NCBI GenBank assembly: GCA_963820315.1
Contig: CAWFZK010000008.1
Coordinates: 62,001 to 126,000, forward strand
From: JACVRW01 sp963820315
Lineage (GTDB): Bacteria > Actinomycetota > Thermoleophilia > Solirubrobacterales > Thermoleophilaceae
Reading direction: 5' to 3'
Length of the DNA: 64,000 nt
Below, one piece after another: positions 16,977 to 25,165 of the stretch. The translations under genes were made by a program, and so were the position numbers. Each line of letters opens with the position of its first letter. Positions within the stretch are counted from its first letter, which is position 1. Below the pieces are notes generated by a model that was not told the DNA's origin, did no database searches, and worked only from the letters and a program-made list of their open reading frames with translations.

Positions 16977-17193
16977 ATGCCGAGCTACCTGGTCGAGGGC
17001 TATCTCCCCCGCACGCGAGCCTCCGAACTCGCCGGTGCAGCCGCCCGGCTGCGGCGCGCGGCGGAGGTCCTCGCCGCGGAGGGCCGTGCACCGCTTCCGC
17101 AGCGGCCAGAGCGCGCCGCAGACGACCATCAGCTCGACCGTCGACTACTCGATCACGTTCGTGCGCGTGCGGCCCGACGGGGCGCCGCTCTAG
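16977..17193 (+). pseudogene. Small DUF4242-like gene, frameshifted or chimeric
   Basis: The first frame reads MPSYLVEGYLPRTRASELAG and on to AAEVLAAEGR, which resembles the N-terminus of small DUF4242-like proteins. Near 17080 coding quality moves to the next frame, which ends SSTVDYSITFVRVRPDGAPL with strict G/C third positions and a TAG at 17191. The second half does not look like the usual DUF4242 continuation, so this may be two gene ends joined by a deletion and not a simple frameshift. TAGCGT lies 9 nt before the ATG. Confidence 0.4.
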
Positions 17194-17196
17194 CCG

Positions 17197-17202
17197 TACG
17201 AT
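17197..17202 (+). promoter_or_regulatory. Putative leaderless -10 box of the methyltransferase gene
   Basis: TACGAT, 6 nt before the GTG start at 17209. Confidence 0.35.
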
Positions 17203-17208
17203 CTCCCT

Positions 17209-18000
17209 GTGACGAGCGATCTCAACCGCGCATTCTGGGACGAGCGCGTGCCGATCCACACGGCGAGCGCGTTCTACGACGTCGAGGGCTTCAAGGCCGG
17301 GCGTGAGCCGCTCGAGGACTTCGAGCTCGAGGAGCTCGGCGACGTGAGCGGGCGCTCGCTCGTGCACCTCCAGTGCCATTTCGGGCTCGACACCCTGTCC
17401 TGGGCGCGCCACGGCGCGCGCGTGACGGGGCTCGACTTCTCGGCTCCGGCGATCGAGGCCGCGAGCGGCCTAGCCGCGGACATCGGCGTCGAGGCCGACT
17501 TCGTCTGCGCCGACCTCTACGACGCGCCTGAGGCGCTCGACGGGCGCAGCTTCGACATCGCCTACGTCAACATCGGCGCGATCAACTGGCTGCCCGACAT
17601 CCGGCGCTGGGCGGGGATCGTGAGCGCTCTGCTGAACCCCGGCGGCGTCCTCTACATGAAGGAGGTCCACCCGTTCAGCTGGGTGTTCGGCGACGACGAC
17701 CTCACCGTGGAGAACGACTACTTCGCCCACCGCAACGACTACGACGAGGCCGGCACCTACACCGACCCGGACGCGCCCACCGTCCACAACCGGACCGAGG
17801 AATGGCAGCACCCGCTCGGCGAGGTCGTGAACGCGGTGATCGGCGCCGGGCTCACGCTCGAGCACCTCGGCGAGCACGACCATCAGGCGTATCGCCAGTG
17901 GCCGTTCATGGAGAAGGACGGCTCGCTCTACCGGATGCCCGCGGGCACGCCGCGACTGCCGCTCATGTACTCGCTGCGGGCGCGCAAGCCGGCCATCTAG
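17209..18000 (+). CDS. Class I SAM-dependent methyltransferase
   Basis: 263 residues. The SAM-binding core shows motif I SLVHLQCHFGLDTLSWAR, the acidic strand ARVTGLDFSAPAIEAA and FDIAYVNIGAINWLPDI. After the core come VLYMKEVHPFSWVF and an acidic insertion. This is the SAM methyltransferase subfamily with LQCHFG in place of a Gly-rich GxGxG loop. The substrate is unknown. It may form an operon with the glycosylase that starts 10 nt after it, although that gene also has its own TAGTCT box. Confidence 0.85.
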   Translation: MTSDLNRAFWDERVPIHTASAFYDVEGFKAGREPLEDFELEELGDVSGRSLVHLQCHFGLDTLSWARHGARVTGLDFSAPAIEAASGLAADIGVEADFVCADLYDAPEALDGRSFDIAYVNIGAINWLPDIRRWAGIVSALLNPGGVLYMKEVHPFSWVFGDDDLTVENDYFAHRNDYDEAGTYTDPDAPTVHNRTEEWQHPLGEVVNAVIGAGLTLEHLGEHDHQAYRQWPFMEKDGSLYRMPAGTPRLPLMYSLRARKPAI

Positions 18001-18003
18001 TCT
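17998..18003 (+). promoter_or_regulatory. Putative leaderless -10 box of the Nei/Fpg gene
   Basis: TAGTCT, 7 nt before the GTG at 18011. It overlaps the stop codon of the methyltransferase gene. Confidence 0.4.
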
Positions 18004-18010
18004 GCGAGAG

Positions 18011-18784
18011 GTGCCCGAGGGCGACACGATTCACTCGGCGGCGCGGCGCATCCGAGCGGCGCTCGTCGGCAGTGAGATCGAGGAGATCGAGACCCCGCAA
18101 GCGCGCCACGCGCTCGACCGCTGGCCGGAGCGGCTGGGCGGCCGTGCGGTGCGCGCCGTCGATGCGCGCGGGAAGCATCTGTTCATCCGCTTCGAGGGCG
18201 AGCTCACGCTCCACTCGCACCTGCGCATGCGCGGCCGCTGGAACGTCTACCGGCGCGGAGAGCGCTGGCGGCGCTCGCCGCGACGCGCCTGGCTCGTGCT
18301 GCGCACGCGCGAGCACGAGGTCGTGCAGTTCGACGGCCCGGTGCTCGAGCTGATGACCGACTCGCGCACGCGCTTCGACCGGCGCATCGCCGCGCTGGGG
18401 CCGGACCTGATCGGCGACGATTTCGACGAGCGGCGCTTCCTGATCCGCCTGCGCGAGGACGATCAGACGCGCGGCCTCGGCGATGCCCTGCTCGACCAGC
18501 GCAACCTGGCCGGGGTCGGGAACATGTGGAAGTCGGAGGGCTGCTTCCTGGCGGGCGTCGACCCCTGGCGGCCGCTCGCGCGCGTGAGCGACGAGCAGGT
18601 GCTCGCCGTGGTGCGCGGCCTGCAGCCACTGATGCGGCGCTCGGCCGGCGGCGGCGGACGCGACGAGAACTGGGTCTTCGAGCGCACCGGTCTGCCCTGC
18701 CGCCGCTGCAACACGCTGATCCGCTCGCGCGGCCAGGGCGACGACAACCGCACGACCTATTGGTGCCCGTCGTGCCAGGAATGA
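18011..18784 (+). CDS. Fpg/Nei-family DNA glycosylase (endonuclease VIII-like)
   Basis: 257 residues. The N-terminus MPEGDTIH gives the catalytic Pro2 and Glu3 of the family; THSA-type Nei proteins begin this way. The LHSHLRMRGRWNVY strand, the helix-two-turn-helix (LLDQRNLAGVGNMWKSE) and the C-terminal zinc finger (CRRCN, then CPSC) are all present. It excises oxidised bases and nicks the abasic site. The TGA overlaps the ATG of the downstream phosphodiesterase gene (ATGA), indicating translational coupling. Confidence 0.93.
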   Translation: MPEGDTIHSAARRIRAALVGSEIEEIETPQARHALDRWPERLGGRAVRAVDARGKHLFIRFEGELTLHSHLRMRGRWNVYRRGERWRRSPRRAWLVLRTREHEVVQFDGPVLELMTDSRTRFDRRIAALGPDLIGDDFDERRFLIRLREDDQTRGLGDALLDQRNLAGVGNMWKSEGCFLAGVDPWRPLARVSDEQVLAVVRGLQPLMRRSAGGGGRDENWVFERTGLPCRRCNTLIRSRGQGDDNRTTYWCPSCQE

Positions 18785-19464
18785 TCAGGGTCGGCCACAA
18801 GGGCGCCGACCACGTCGCGCCCGGCAACACGATCGAGAGCTTCGACGCGGCGCTCCAGCACGGCGTCGACATGATCGAGTTCGACGTCCTGCGCACCCGC
18901 GACGGCCGCCTCGTCCTGGCACACGACTACGAGGACGCCGAGAGCCGCGAGTGCCTGACGCTCGACGAGGGGCTCGACCACTTCGCGGGCGAGGCCTACG
19001 GCGCGGTCGAGCTCGACGTGGACCTGAAGCTGCCGGGCTACGAGCGTGAGGTGATCGACGGGTTGCGCGAGCGCGGCCTCGATCAGCGCTCGCTCGTGTC
19101 GACCATGTACACCGAGAGCCTCGAGCGGCTCGGCGAGCTGGCCCCGGGGCTGCGGCGGGGCTGGTCGGTCCCGCGCGTGCGCCGCAACTACCTGCGCTCG
19201 CCGCTCGCGCTGCCCGCCTACGCGATCGTGCGCGTGATGCGCGCGCGCCTGCCGCGCCAGGCCGCCGCGCGGATCGAGTCGGGCGGCTGCGAGGCGATCA
19301 TGGCCAACCAGGTGCTCGTGAGCCGCCGGCTCGTGAAAGCGGTGCAGCGAGCGGGTGGAGAGCTCTACGTCTGGACGGTCGACGACGCCCGCCGCATCGA
19401 GGCGCTCGAGGCGCTCGGCGTGAACGGCGTGATCACCAACGACCCGCGGCTGTTCAGCCGCTGA
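18781..19464 (+). CDS. Glycerophosphodiester phosphodiesterase
   Basis: 227 residues. A GDPD-fold hydrolase releasing glycerol-3-phosphate from glycerophosphodiesters. Present are VGHKGADHVAPGNTIESF (general His; HKG and PGNT replace the common HRG and PENT), MIEFDVLRTRDG (metal Glu/Asp), VLAHDYEDA (second His) and ELDVDLK. The end VNGVITNDPRL is typical. No signal peptide, so cytoplasmic. ATG 18781 overlaps the stop of the glycosylase gene by four bases. It converges with the next gene, overlapping by 11 nt. Confidence 0.9.
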   Translation: MIRVGHKGADHVAPGNTIESFDAALQHGVDMIEFDVLRTRDGRLVLAHDYEDAESRECLTLDEGLDHFAGEAYGAVELDVDLKLPGYEREVIDGLRERGLDQRSLVSTMYTESLERLGELAPGLRRGWSVPRVRRNYLRSPLALPAYAIVRVMRARLPRQAAARIESGGCEAIMANQVLVSRRLVKAVQRAGGELYVWTVDDARRIEALEALGVNGVITNDPRLFSR

Positions 19465-19870
19465 TGTTGCAGGGGCCGGTCACGTGCGTGGCGGTGCGGT
19501 TGCCCCAGCTCATCTCCGCCACGACGCGCAGCTGATAGGTCTTGCCGGCGGGCGCGCTGATGTTGTAGGTCCAGCCGGCCTGGCCCCAAGTGAACTCGGC
19601 GGAGCCGGCCGACTGCCAGGGCGATGTGGCGGCGCCGTTCAGCGGCACCCAGCCGTTCGGGCTGAGCCACTGAGCGGTGAAGCGGACGGTCATCTCGTTC
19701 GTCGAGCCGTCACCGGCGAGCTGCGCGCGCGCGCCGAGCTGGCCGCCACCGCAGGCGTTGACGTTGGCCCACGACGACTCGACCTCATCCTTGGCCGTGG
19801 CCGCTCCCGGAGCGACCAGCGCGGCGATAAGGGCCGCGCCGACGGCGATCGGGGTGAGTTTGCGTGACAG
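19454..19870 (-). CDS. Small secreted protein, paralogue of its upstream neighbour
   Basis: 138 residues if started at CTG 19870, which has GGAG 6 nt upstream and gives a complete signal peptide (LTPIAVGAALIAALVAPGAATA). No ATG, GTG or TTG exists in frame upstream that would include this peptide; the first ATG (19693) would remove it. The mature part, SSWANVNACGGGQLG, VRFTAQWLSPNGWVPLNG, GQAGWTYNISAPAGKTYQLR, VVAEMSWGN, aligns along its length with the next gene on this strand. Two Cys may form a disulfide. No known family. Confidence 0.65.
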   Translation of the reverse strand: MSRKLTPIAVGAALIAALVAPGAATAKDEVESSWANVNACGGGQLGARAQLAGDGSTNEMTVRFTAQWLSPNGWVPLNGAATSPWQSAGSAEFTWGQAGWTYNISAPAGKTYQLRVVAEMSWGNRTATHVTGPCNISG

Positions 19871-19951
19871 CTCGGGCTCCGTACGGTCTGGAAAACGCCT
19901 CCGTCCGCACCATAGTGGACGCGGTCGGCTGTCGCCACAGTACCCGGGCGG

Positions 19952-20626
19952 CTACCAAATAAGGCACATTGCCTTGGAGGTCCCGTCCGGATCTCCGCCC
20001 CTCACGCCGGTCTTGCCGGTCTCGGTGAGGAGGATGCGGCGATCCACCTGGGACCAGTGCGCGCGCTTGCGCTTGCCGGCGCGCGCCTGCTGGCGCCAGC
20101 TGAAGTCGACGACCCCGCGGATCACGTACGCCGTGCCGGCCGGCGGCTGCGAGAAGTGGAAGGTCCAGCCGCCCTGGCTCGCGTGCCAACCCTGGGTGCC
20201 GATGTAGACCCAGTCGGTCGTGCCGCGGCCGCCGACGGTCAGCCAGGCCTGCTTCGCGCCGCTCCACCACTGGGCGGTGAAGCGCGCGTAGACACGCCGG
20301 CGGCTGCCGTTGCCGGGAACGCTTGCGCGTACGCCGAGCGCATTCGGCGACTCCTGCGTGTCGCAGATGTTGACGGTCGCCCAGAGCGGCGGCGGGCCCT
20401 CGGCGATGCGGAAGGCCTTCTTCGCGACGCTCATCGACGCCCCGGCCGCGCGGCGCTGGCCGTTCACCTTGGAGACGGGCGGGACGGCCGCCGGCACCAC
20501 ACCGGGCGGCAGCTCGGGCGGCGCGTCGGCGCCTGCGGGAAGTTTCAAGCCGGCAGCCGCGCTGGGCGCCATCACGAGAACGGCGGCCAGAGCCAATAGA
20601 GACGTCGGGGCGGCAAATCGTCGCAC
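19952..20626 (-). CDS. Secreted protein, larger paralogue of the pair
   Basis: 224 residues. Signal peptide (LLALAAVLVMAPSAAAG), a Pro-rich spacer (about 28-55), then a domain with LWATVNICDT, VYARFTAQWWSGAKQAWLTV, GGWTFHFSQPPAGTAYVIRG, VVDFSWR, matching the smaller neighbour in order and spacing. A basic tail ends in TSKAMCLIW. GTG start at 20626. Function unknown; the domain looks like an all-beta extracellular fold rich in Trp. The two genes lie 81 nt apart in tandem and probably arose by duplication. Confidence 0.75.
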   Translation of the reverse strand: MRRFAAPTSLLALAAVLVMAPSAAAGLKLPAGADAPPELPPGVVPAAVPPVSKVNGQRRAAGASMSVAKKAFRIAEGPPPLWATVNICDTQESPNALGVRASVPGNGSRRRVYARFTAQWWSGAKQAWLTVGGRGTTDWVYIGTQGWHASQGGWTFHFSQPPAGTAYVIRGVVDFSWRQQARAGKRKRAHWSQVDRRILLTETGKTGVRGGDPDGTSKAMCLIW

Positions 20627-20682
20627 TAAGCCCCGGTTATCGGCCTGCGGGGGCGTGTCTTTAGGACGAGCCCGACTTTTTC

Positions 20683-21246
20683 GTGATGAGTTCGATGCTC
20701 GTGCGTAGTAGGGATGTGAGCGAGGCCCTTGTAGAACCCCTGGCGCTGATGACGGGCTCGCAGACCGAGGGATTCGCCGAGCTCTACGAGCGCACGTTCC
20801 CGCGGGTGTACGCGTACGTGGCGTCGCTCCTACGCGACCGGGCGGCCGCCGAGGACGTGACCGCCCAGGCCTTCGAGCGGGCCTATCGCAAGCGGCGCAG
20901 CTACCGCGCCGGCCGCGGCACGATGGAGGCCTGGCTGTTCGGGATCGCCCGCAACGCCGCGCTCGACGAGCTGCGCAGGCGCAGGCGCCGCGCCGGGCTC
21001 GAGGGCGAGCACGAGGACAGCGCTGCGCCGAGTCCCGAGGACCACGCCGAGCTTGCGCTGCGCCGCGAGACCGTGCGTACCGCGCTCGCCTCGCTCGACG
21101 GACGCGAACGCGACCTGATCGCCCTGAAATTCGCGGGCGGGCTGTCGAACGCCGAGATCGGGCGGATTCTCGGGATGTCCGAGTCGGCCGCCGGCACCCG
21201 CCTGCACCGAACCATCACGAAGCTGCGCGAGGCCTGCCATGAGTGA
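20683..21246 (+). CDS. ECF-family RNA polymerase sigma factor
   Basis: 187 residues. Region 2 (about 27-95) reads FAELYERTFPRVYAYVASLL, DVTAQAFERAYRK, EAWLFGIARNAALDELRRRR. Region 4 (about 125-180) reads ALASLDGRERDLIALKFAGG, LSNAEIGRILGMSESAAGTRLHR. The start is uncertain (GTG 20683, ATG 20686, GTG 20716 or ATG 20746). Its end overlaps the DUF4349 membrane protein gene by 8 nt, the usual arrangement of a sigma factor with a membrane partner. Confidence 0.92.
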   Translation: MMSSMLVRSRDVSEALVEPLALMTGSQTEGFAELYERTFPRVYAYVASLLRDRAAAEDVTAQAFERAYRKRRSYRAGRGTMEAWLFGIARNAALDELRRRRRRAGLEGEHEDSAAPSPEDHAELALRRETVRTALASLDGRERDLIALKFAGGLSNAEIGRILGMSESAAGTRLHRTITKLREACHE

Positions 21247-22441
21247 GCACGACCGGAACACAGCCACGATCGACCGCGAGCTCGCCGCCATTGAGGACGC
21301 GCTCGCTGACGGTGCGGCATCGCACGCCGACCCGAGCGCGCGTGAGCTCCAGGAGCTCGCGCTCGCGCTGCGAGCGGACGCACCCGGGCCCGATCCGGAG
21401 TTCGCCCGCGAGCTGCGCACGCAGGTCGAGGCGGGCTTCCCACCCGCGCCCGGATCGCTCGGCGCGGCCCGCGCCTCGCTGCGCGAGCGCTTCCGGCCGG
21501 CCCGGGTGAGGCGGGCGCTGCCCGCCATGGGCGTGATCGCCGGCATCCTCGTGCCGATCGTCCTCGTGGCGTCGCTGGCGGGTTCGCCGGATACGGACAT
21601 GGACAGCGGCGGCAGCTCCGGTGGCGGAGGCGGGGCGGTGAGCTCCGACGACGGGGGCGGCTCCGTCGCTCCAGGGGCCGCCGAGAGCGCTCCTTCCGGC
21701 GGCGGCCGCGCCGCCACGATCGCCCCCGGGCCGCCTCCGCAGGGCTTTGCCCCTGGCCAGAGCAACCGCAAGATCGAGCGCTCGATCGGCCTCGAGCTCG
21801 AGGCGCCGGTGGACGAGCTCGAGCGCGTGGCGGATCAGATCACAACCGTCACGAACCGCCACGGCGGCTTCGTGCTCAGCTCCTCGCTCTCGACGGGCGA
21901 CGAGGGCGCCGGGGGTGACTTCGAGCTGCGCATCCCCTCGAATCGCCTGCGTCCGGCGCTGCGCGACCTGTCGGGGCTCGCGACCGTGCGCTCACAGAGC
22001 CAGTCCGGTCGCGACGTGACCCGCGAGCACGTGACCGCGCGCGACCGCCTGCAGGCCGCCCGGGCCGAGCGCCGCAGCCTGCTGCGCCGGCTCGAGGACG
22101 CCGACACGGACGAGGAGGCCGAGGCGATCCGCACGCGCCTCGACATGGTCTCGGCCGAGATCAACGGCCTGCGCGCCCAGCTTCGCGACCTGCGCCTGCG
22201 GACGGACTACGCAGTGGTGACGGTCACGCTCCTGGCCGCCGAGGACGGCGCCGAGGAGGGAACCGGCGGCGCCGGCTCCTTCGACGACGCACTCGGCGAC
22301 GCGGGCGACCTGCTGGCGGCCAGCGCGGGCATCCTGATCCGGGTGCTTGCGGTGGCGCTGCCGATCGGCCTGATCGCGGGACTCGGCTGGCTGATCGGAG
22401 CCGTGCTGCGGCGCCGGCGCCGCGAGTCGGCGCTCGCCTAG
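21239..22441 (+). CDS. DUF4349 membrane protein, likely partner of the ECF sigma factor
   Basis: 400 residues. The cytoplasmic N-terminus (about 1-95, acidic) could bind the sigma factor. A membrane helix (VIAGILVPIVLVASLAG, about 100-117), a Gly/Ser linker, and an extracellular DUF4349 domain (about 175-345) follow. The domain includes NRKIERSIGLELEAPVDELE, GGFVLSSSLSTGD and a central coiled coil (RLQAARAERRSLLRRLEDAD). A second membrane helix is near the C-terminus (LAVALPIGLIAGLGWLIGAV). It overlaps the sigma gene. The anti-sigma role is inferred from context and topology; no zinc-finger anti-sigma domain is seen. Confidence 0.88.
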   Translation: MSEHDRNTATIDRELAAIEDALADGAASHADPSARELQELALALRADAPGPDPEFARELRTQVEAGFPPAPGSLGAARASLRERFRPARVRRALPAMGVIAGILVPIVLVASLAGSPDTDMDSGGSSGGGGGAVSSDDGGGSVAPGAAESAPSGGGRAATIAPGPPPQGFAPGQSNRKIERSIGLELEAPVDELERVADQITTVTNRHGGFVLSSSLSTGDEGAGGDFELRIPSNRLRPALRDLSGLATVRSQSQSGRDVTREHVTARDRLQAARAERRSLLRRLEDADTDEEAEAIRTRLDMVSAEINGLRAQLRDLRLRTDYAVVTVTLLAAEDGAEEGTGGAGSFDDALGDAGDLLAASAGILIRVLAVALPIGLIAGLGWLIGAVLRRRRRESALA

Positions 22442-23304
22442 GGACGCGCGCCCGGGGTCGCGACCGCCCGGGCCGCGAGGGCACAGCCTGCGGACAGTGC
22501 CGCCGGGGCGCCCGCGCCCCGCACGCGTCCCGCGAGCAGTCCCGCCGCGAACGCATCACCGGCACCGGTTGTGTCGACGACCGTCGCAGGCTCGGCCTCC
22601 ACGCGGACGAGATCCGCGCCGTCGGTCCACAGAGCGCCCCTCTCCCCGAGCGTCACCACGACCTCGGGAAACGACGCAGCGAGCGCGCGGGCGGCGTCGA
22701 CCGGATCATCGAGCCCGGTCAGCGCTCGCGCCTCCAGCGCGTTCGGCACAAGCAGGTCGACCCCCGTCCCCAGCCGCGCTGGGCCATCCGAGAGCAGCGC
22801 GGCCGAGGAGGGATCCACCGACACGCTCATCCCCGCCGCCCCGGCGCGCTCCACGGCGGACAGCGCGGCCTCGCGCGACCCATCGCGCAACAGCGCGTAG
22901 CCCGCGACATGCAGATGGGACCCGGGCTTGAGCAGGTCGCCTGAGAGGTCGTCGGGCGCCAACGCCCCGTTGGCGCCGGCATCCGGGAACATCGTCCGCT
23001 CCCCGTCCGCCGCCACGAGCACGACGCACGTCCCCGTCGGCCGCTCGTCGTCGACCGCCACCCGCGTATCGACGCCGAGCGCCGCGAGCTCCGCCACCGC
23101 GCTCCGGCCCGCCGCGTCCTCACCGACGCGCGCCACGAGCGACACCGGCGCCCCGGCCACCGCGAGCCACGCCGCCGTGTTGGCGGCCTGTCCGCCGCCT
23201 TCGAAGGCGATCCGCGCCGGCGAGTCGCTGCCGGGCGCGACCGGGCCGGACAGCCGCGTCACGACGTCGACCATGACGTCGCCGACCACGACGACGCGCC
23301 TCAT
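22438..23304 (-). CDS. psuK: PfkB-family sugar kinase, probable pseudouridine kinase
   Basis: 288 residues. Ribokinase-fold kinase with the N-terminal EGGGQAANTAAWLAVAG motif and the C-terminal DTTGAGDAFAAGLL motif holding the catalytic Asp and anion hole. The start codon overlaps the stop of the upstream pseudouridine-phosphate glycosidase gene, so pseudouridine is the likely substrate: kinase then glycosidase returns uracil and ribose-5-phosphate. Substrate assignment rests on the neighbour. Its stop is interlocked with that of the DUF4349 gene in CTAG at 22438-22441. Confidence 0.88.
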   Translation of the reverse strand: MRRVVVVGDVMVDVVTRLSGPVAPGSDSPARIAFEGGGQAANTAAWLAVAGAPVSLVARVGEDAAGRSAVAELAALGVDTRVAVDDERPTGTCVVLVAADGERTMFPDAGANGALAPDDLSGDLLKPGSHLHVAGYALLRDGSREAALSAVERAGAAGMSVSVDPSSAALLSDGPARLGTGVDLLVPNALEARALTGLDDPVDAARALAASFPEVVVTLGERGALWTDGADLVRVEAEPATVVDTTGAGDAFAAGLLAGRVRGAGAPAALSAGCALAARAVATPGARP

Positions 23305-24205
23305 GGCGCGGCCAGAGCGACCGCCACGCGGGCGGCGAGCGCGGCGTTGCGCAGCACGAGCCGCACGTTCGCCTCGAGGCTCTCACCGCCCGTCTCGCTG
23401 TGGAACAGGTCGAGCAGGAAGGGCGTCACGTCCTTGCCTGCGACCCCCTCGAGCGCCGCGCGCTCCAAACCCGCCGCCAGCACGCGGTCGTGGAGCTCGG
23501 GATCGAGCTGCTCGGCGGGCGGGAGCGGGTTGGCGACGCACGATCGCTCGCTCGGCCACGCCCACCTCGTCGCGGGCGCGCGACGACCGCCGCGACCTCC
23601 TCGGGCGAGTCGACCCGCCACGGCGCCGGGTGCCCGGAGTCGGCGAGGTAGAAGCCCGGGAACTCGTCCGTGCCGTAGCCGAGCACGGTCACGTTCAGCG
23701 TCTCGAGCCGCTCGAGCGTCGCGCCGACGTCGAGGATCGACTTGACGCCCGAGCAGACCACGACGATGCCGGTCCGCGCGAGCGTGTCGAGATCGGCGGA
23801 CACGTCCCAGGTCTCGTGCGCGCCGCGGTGGACGCCGCCGAGCCCGCCGGTGGCGAACAGGCGGATGCCCGCGCGCACCGCCAGGTGGGCCGTGGCGGCG
23901 ACCGTGGTTGCCCCATGACCGCCGCGCGCCGCGAGCGGCGCCAGGTCGCGGACGCCGCACTTGACGACCCCGTCTGCGGCGGCGATCACCTCGAGTGCCT
24001 GCTCGTCGAGGCCGACGCGCGCCGCGCCGCCGACGACCGCGATGGTCGCGGGCGTTGCCCCCTCGGCGCGCACAGCGTCCTCGACCTGGTGCGCCACGTC
24101 GAGGTTGCGCGGCCGCGGCAGCCCGTGACTGATCAGCGTGCTCTCGAGCGCGACCACCGGCCGCCCGCCGGCCAGCGCCTCGGCAACCTCGGGGGCGATC
24201 TGCAT
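23301..24205 (-). pseudogene. psuG: Pseudouridine-5'-phosphate glycosidase, two frameshifts
   Basis: The first 210 residues are a good PsuG: VALESTLISHGLPRPRNL, GLDEQALEVIAAAD, CGVRDLAPLAARGGHGATTV, LFATGGLGGVHRGAHETWDV and CSGVKSILDVGATLERLETL. Near 23580 the frame slips to give RDEVGVAERAIV, and near 23538 it slips again to VANPLPPAEQLDPELHDRVL and the normal C-terminus VTPFLLDLFHSETGGESL. All parts of the enzyme are present, in three frames. The enzyme splits pseudouridine-5'-phosphate into uracil and ribose-5-phosphate. Two nearby indels within 45 nt could be one sequencing-trouble spot. TATGGT lies 9 nt before the ATG. Confidence 0.82.
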
Positions 24206-24214
24206 GGCGGCCGC

Positions 24215-24220
24215 ACCATA
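24215..24220 (-). promoter_or_regulatory. Putative leaderless -10 box of psuG-psuK
   Basis: TATGGT on the minus strand, 9 nt before the ATG at 24205. Confidence 0.4.
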
Positions 24221-24232
24221 CCCCCGAACCGC

Positions 24233-24886
24233 TCAGCGGAACCTGTCGGGGAACTGCCTGATGATCGCGCCGCTGATGGCGTCGGCCATCATCAGGATGT
24301 GCCGGTGGATCAGGTCGTAGTCGCGGATGCCGGCCGCGTAGTCGCCGGTCAGCAGATGTCCCGCCTCGACGAGCGTCTGGTCCAGGTGGCCACGCATCAG
24401 CCGCTGCACGCTCGCGAGCGGCAGGAAGCGCGGGCTGGCGCGGTTCAGAAAGCGGGCGATCTCGCGGCCGTTCGCGTACCAGGCACGTCTGGCGCTCGCG
24501 AACGCGGCGTCATCCCCCGCCTTCGCCGCCGTCAGCAGATCCACCGCGCCGCCGATGTGCTCCTTCAGTAGTGCGGTCAGCGCGTTGCCGGCACGGCGCC
24601 CGTAGTAGGGCTTGATCGCGTTCCCGATGTCCTCCTGGTTGCGCAGCAGCCGCGCGGCGTTCTGGTCGAAGTCGGGCAGACCGGCCGCGAAGCTGACGAT
24701 CGCGAGCCGCGTCCAGATGACGTGGTCCTCCCACAGCTTGCGCATGTCGTCGTGGAACGCGACCGCCTTGGCGGTCCGGACTCCCGTCGGGCTTCCGTGC
24801 GAATGCTCGCCCGCGGCTTGCCCCACGGACGCACCGGATATCGCCAGCACGACGAGCGCGCCGGCGACGGCGAAACCCCTCTTCAT
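24233..24886 (-). CDS. Secreted alpha-helical protein of unknown function
   Basis: 217 residues. Signal peptide to about residue 24. The mature protein is helical with conserved-looking blocks FHDDMRKLWEDHVIWTRLAI, GLPDFDQNAARLLRNQEDIG, LLKEHIGGAVDLL, MRGHLDQTLVEAGHLLTGDY and IRDYDLIHRHILMMADAISG. The regular placement of His, Asp and Glu suggests a four-helix bundle that might bind metal. Similar proteins are scattered through actinobacteria and bacilli, without a known role. GAGGAGG precedes the ATG. Confidence 0.75.
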   Translation of the reverse strand: MKRGFAVAGALVVLAISGASVGQAAGEHSHGSPTGVRTAKAVAFHDDMRKLWEDHVIWTRLAIVSFAAGLPDFDQNAARLLRNQEDIGNAIKPYYGRRAGNALTALLKEHIGGAVDLLTAAKAGDDAAFASARRAWYANGREIARFLNRASPRFLPLASVQRLMRGHLDQTLVEAGHLLTGDYAAGIRDYDLIHRHILMMADAISGAIIRQFPDRFR

Positions 24887-24937
24887 GGGTACCTCCTCGG
24901 TCGGGGTGCCCAGTTAGCGGCGCCAAGCGGCGCGGTC

Positions 24938-25165
24938 TTACCCCCGCCGTACGTACGCCCGGAGGCTCTGGAAGTCCTCGCGGCAGGCCGGACAGCCCTC
25001 GAGGTGGGCGCGCAGCCCGGGGATCGCCGCGTCGGCGTCTCCACCCCTCAGCTCAACCTCGACATAGACGTCGAGATGGTCGAAGCATTGCTCGCAGGTC
25101 ACCTCCGGCTCAGCCGGTCCCAGCACGCGCTTCAGCATGCGATCGCGGTCGGCGGACGGCGTCAT
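24938..25165 (-). CDS. Zinc-finger anti-sigma factor
   Basis: 75 residues. Zinc-binding anti-sigma pattern with CEQCFDHLDVYVE and HLEGCPACRE (His-x3-Cys-x2-Cys). No membrane helix, so a soluble cytoplasmic anti-sigma factor. ATG 25165 overlaps the stop of the sigma gene upstream (ATGA), so sigma and anti-sigma are made in step. The zinc Cys cluster suggests redox sensing, as in RsrA-type proteins; this is inference. Confidence 0.85.
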   Translation of the reverse strand: MTPSADRDRMLKRVLGPAEPEVTCEQCFDHLDVYVEVELRGGDADAAIPGLRAHLEGCPACREDFQSLRAYVRRG

